Positions 63,625 through 64,000 of a DNA stretch of 64,000 nt are shown piece by piece. Each line of letters begins with the position of its first letter. Position 1 is the stretch's first letter. The position numbers and the translations under genes were made by a program. Under the pieces are notes generated by a model. That model was not told the origin of the DNA. It worked only from the letters and a program-made list of their open reading frames with translations, and did no database searches. Source of the stretch: Antedon mediterranea (Eukaryota > Echinodermata > Crinoidea > Comatulida > Antedonidae); NCBI RefSeq assembly GCF_964355755.1, contig NC_092672.1, forward strand, positions 18,162,501 to 18,226,500, read 5' to 3'.

Positions 63625-64000
63625 GTATGTTTTAGTTGTATGAAATGTATACCGTATTAAACACAAATCTCAATTGTAGAATTGTTTAATGCAGACCTGT
63701 ATTTAGAAATATATATTGTCATTGTACTATAATCTTTATCACAATAAAAATGTGTAAGCAAAATTGCAGTACAGTAGTATTTTCTTGTAGCGACCAACAG
63801 TAGGGTACAGTAGTTTAGTTGGCCAACCGCTACAAAGTCATGCAGCAGTTTTACAAAATTATATGCAGAATAAATCATGTTTTTTGGGGGATAAAATAAC
63901 ACATGTAAATCATATGAGTAATCTTGGCTGATATGTGTTCTGCCCTGCCTGCTTTGGGAAGGTTTGGATGAGATCTGTCCAAGATGACCTATTTTGTGCA
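63625..64000. other. Intron after exon 4 of the Rab-effector gene
   Basis: Begins with the donor GTATGT. No further exon appears before the window ends. Confidence 0.6.

Overview
This is intron-rich, AT-rich animal DNA. It holds three recognisable protein-coding genes in a dense background of degraded transposable elements. Short AGGCCTAG-type palindromes, many LINE families, a Penelope-like element and the gene set suggest a marine invertebrate, probably an echinoderm or a relative. That placement is inference and no ribosomal or mitochondrial marker is present. There are no bacterial operons or CRISPR arrays.

Layout. 1-11,500: stacked non-autonomous DNA elements (one with clean 5-bp target duplications), a 16-bp minisatellite, a decayed R2/NeSL-like LINE at 4.36-6.25 kb, and an unusual element at 7.18-8.39 kb carrying four tRNA-Val(AAC)-like genes. 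11,546-16,242 (+): INO80B, a subunit of the INO80 chromatin remodeller, assembled here as eight exons (294 aa). 39,521-19,820 (-): RPAIN, the RPA nuclear import factor, assembled as seven exons (242 aa) over 19.7 kb. Its introns hold a broken P2X7 C-terminal-domain gene, two head-to-tail L2-like LINE copies (one with a 614-codon reverse transcriptase ORF), a mariner-type MITE and half of a large inverted repeat. INO80B and RPAIN converge; the rabphilin/Noc2 gene diverges from RPAIN. 40-47.8 kb: LINE fragments and a 1.1-kb foldback element. 47,814 to the right edge (+): the 5' half of a rabphilin/Noc2 Rab effector, four coding exons seen and the gene running off the window. Its introns hold a Penelope GIY-YIG fragment with a hammerhead-like motif, the second copy of the inverted repeat with a datable SINE insertion, a LINE split by a second tRNA-Val element, and a two-phase 17/16-bp satellite.

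The three genes act in separate processes (chromatin remodelling, nuclear import of a replication/repair factor, regulated exocytosis) and show no functional clustering. The most interesting material is the repeat layer: the tRNA-Val-bearing element with ACTCGGGGTAC inverted ends, the nested insertions with visible empty sites, and the decayed P2X7-C copy inside RPAIN. All splice models come from reading exon/intron borders and protein similarity by eye; none was tested against transcripts or databases.
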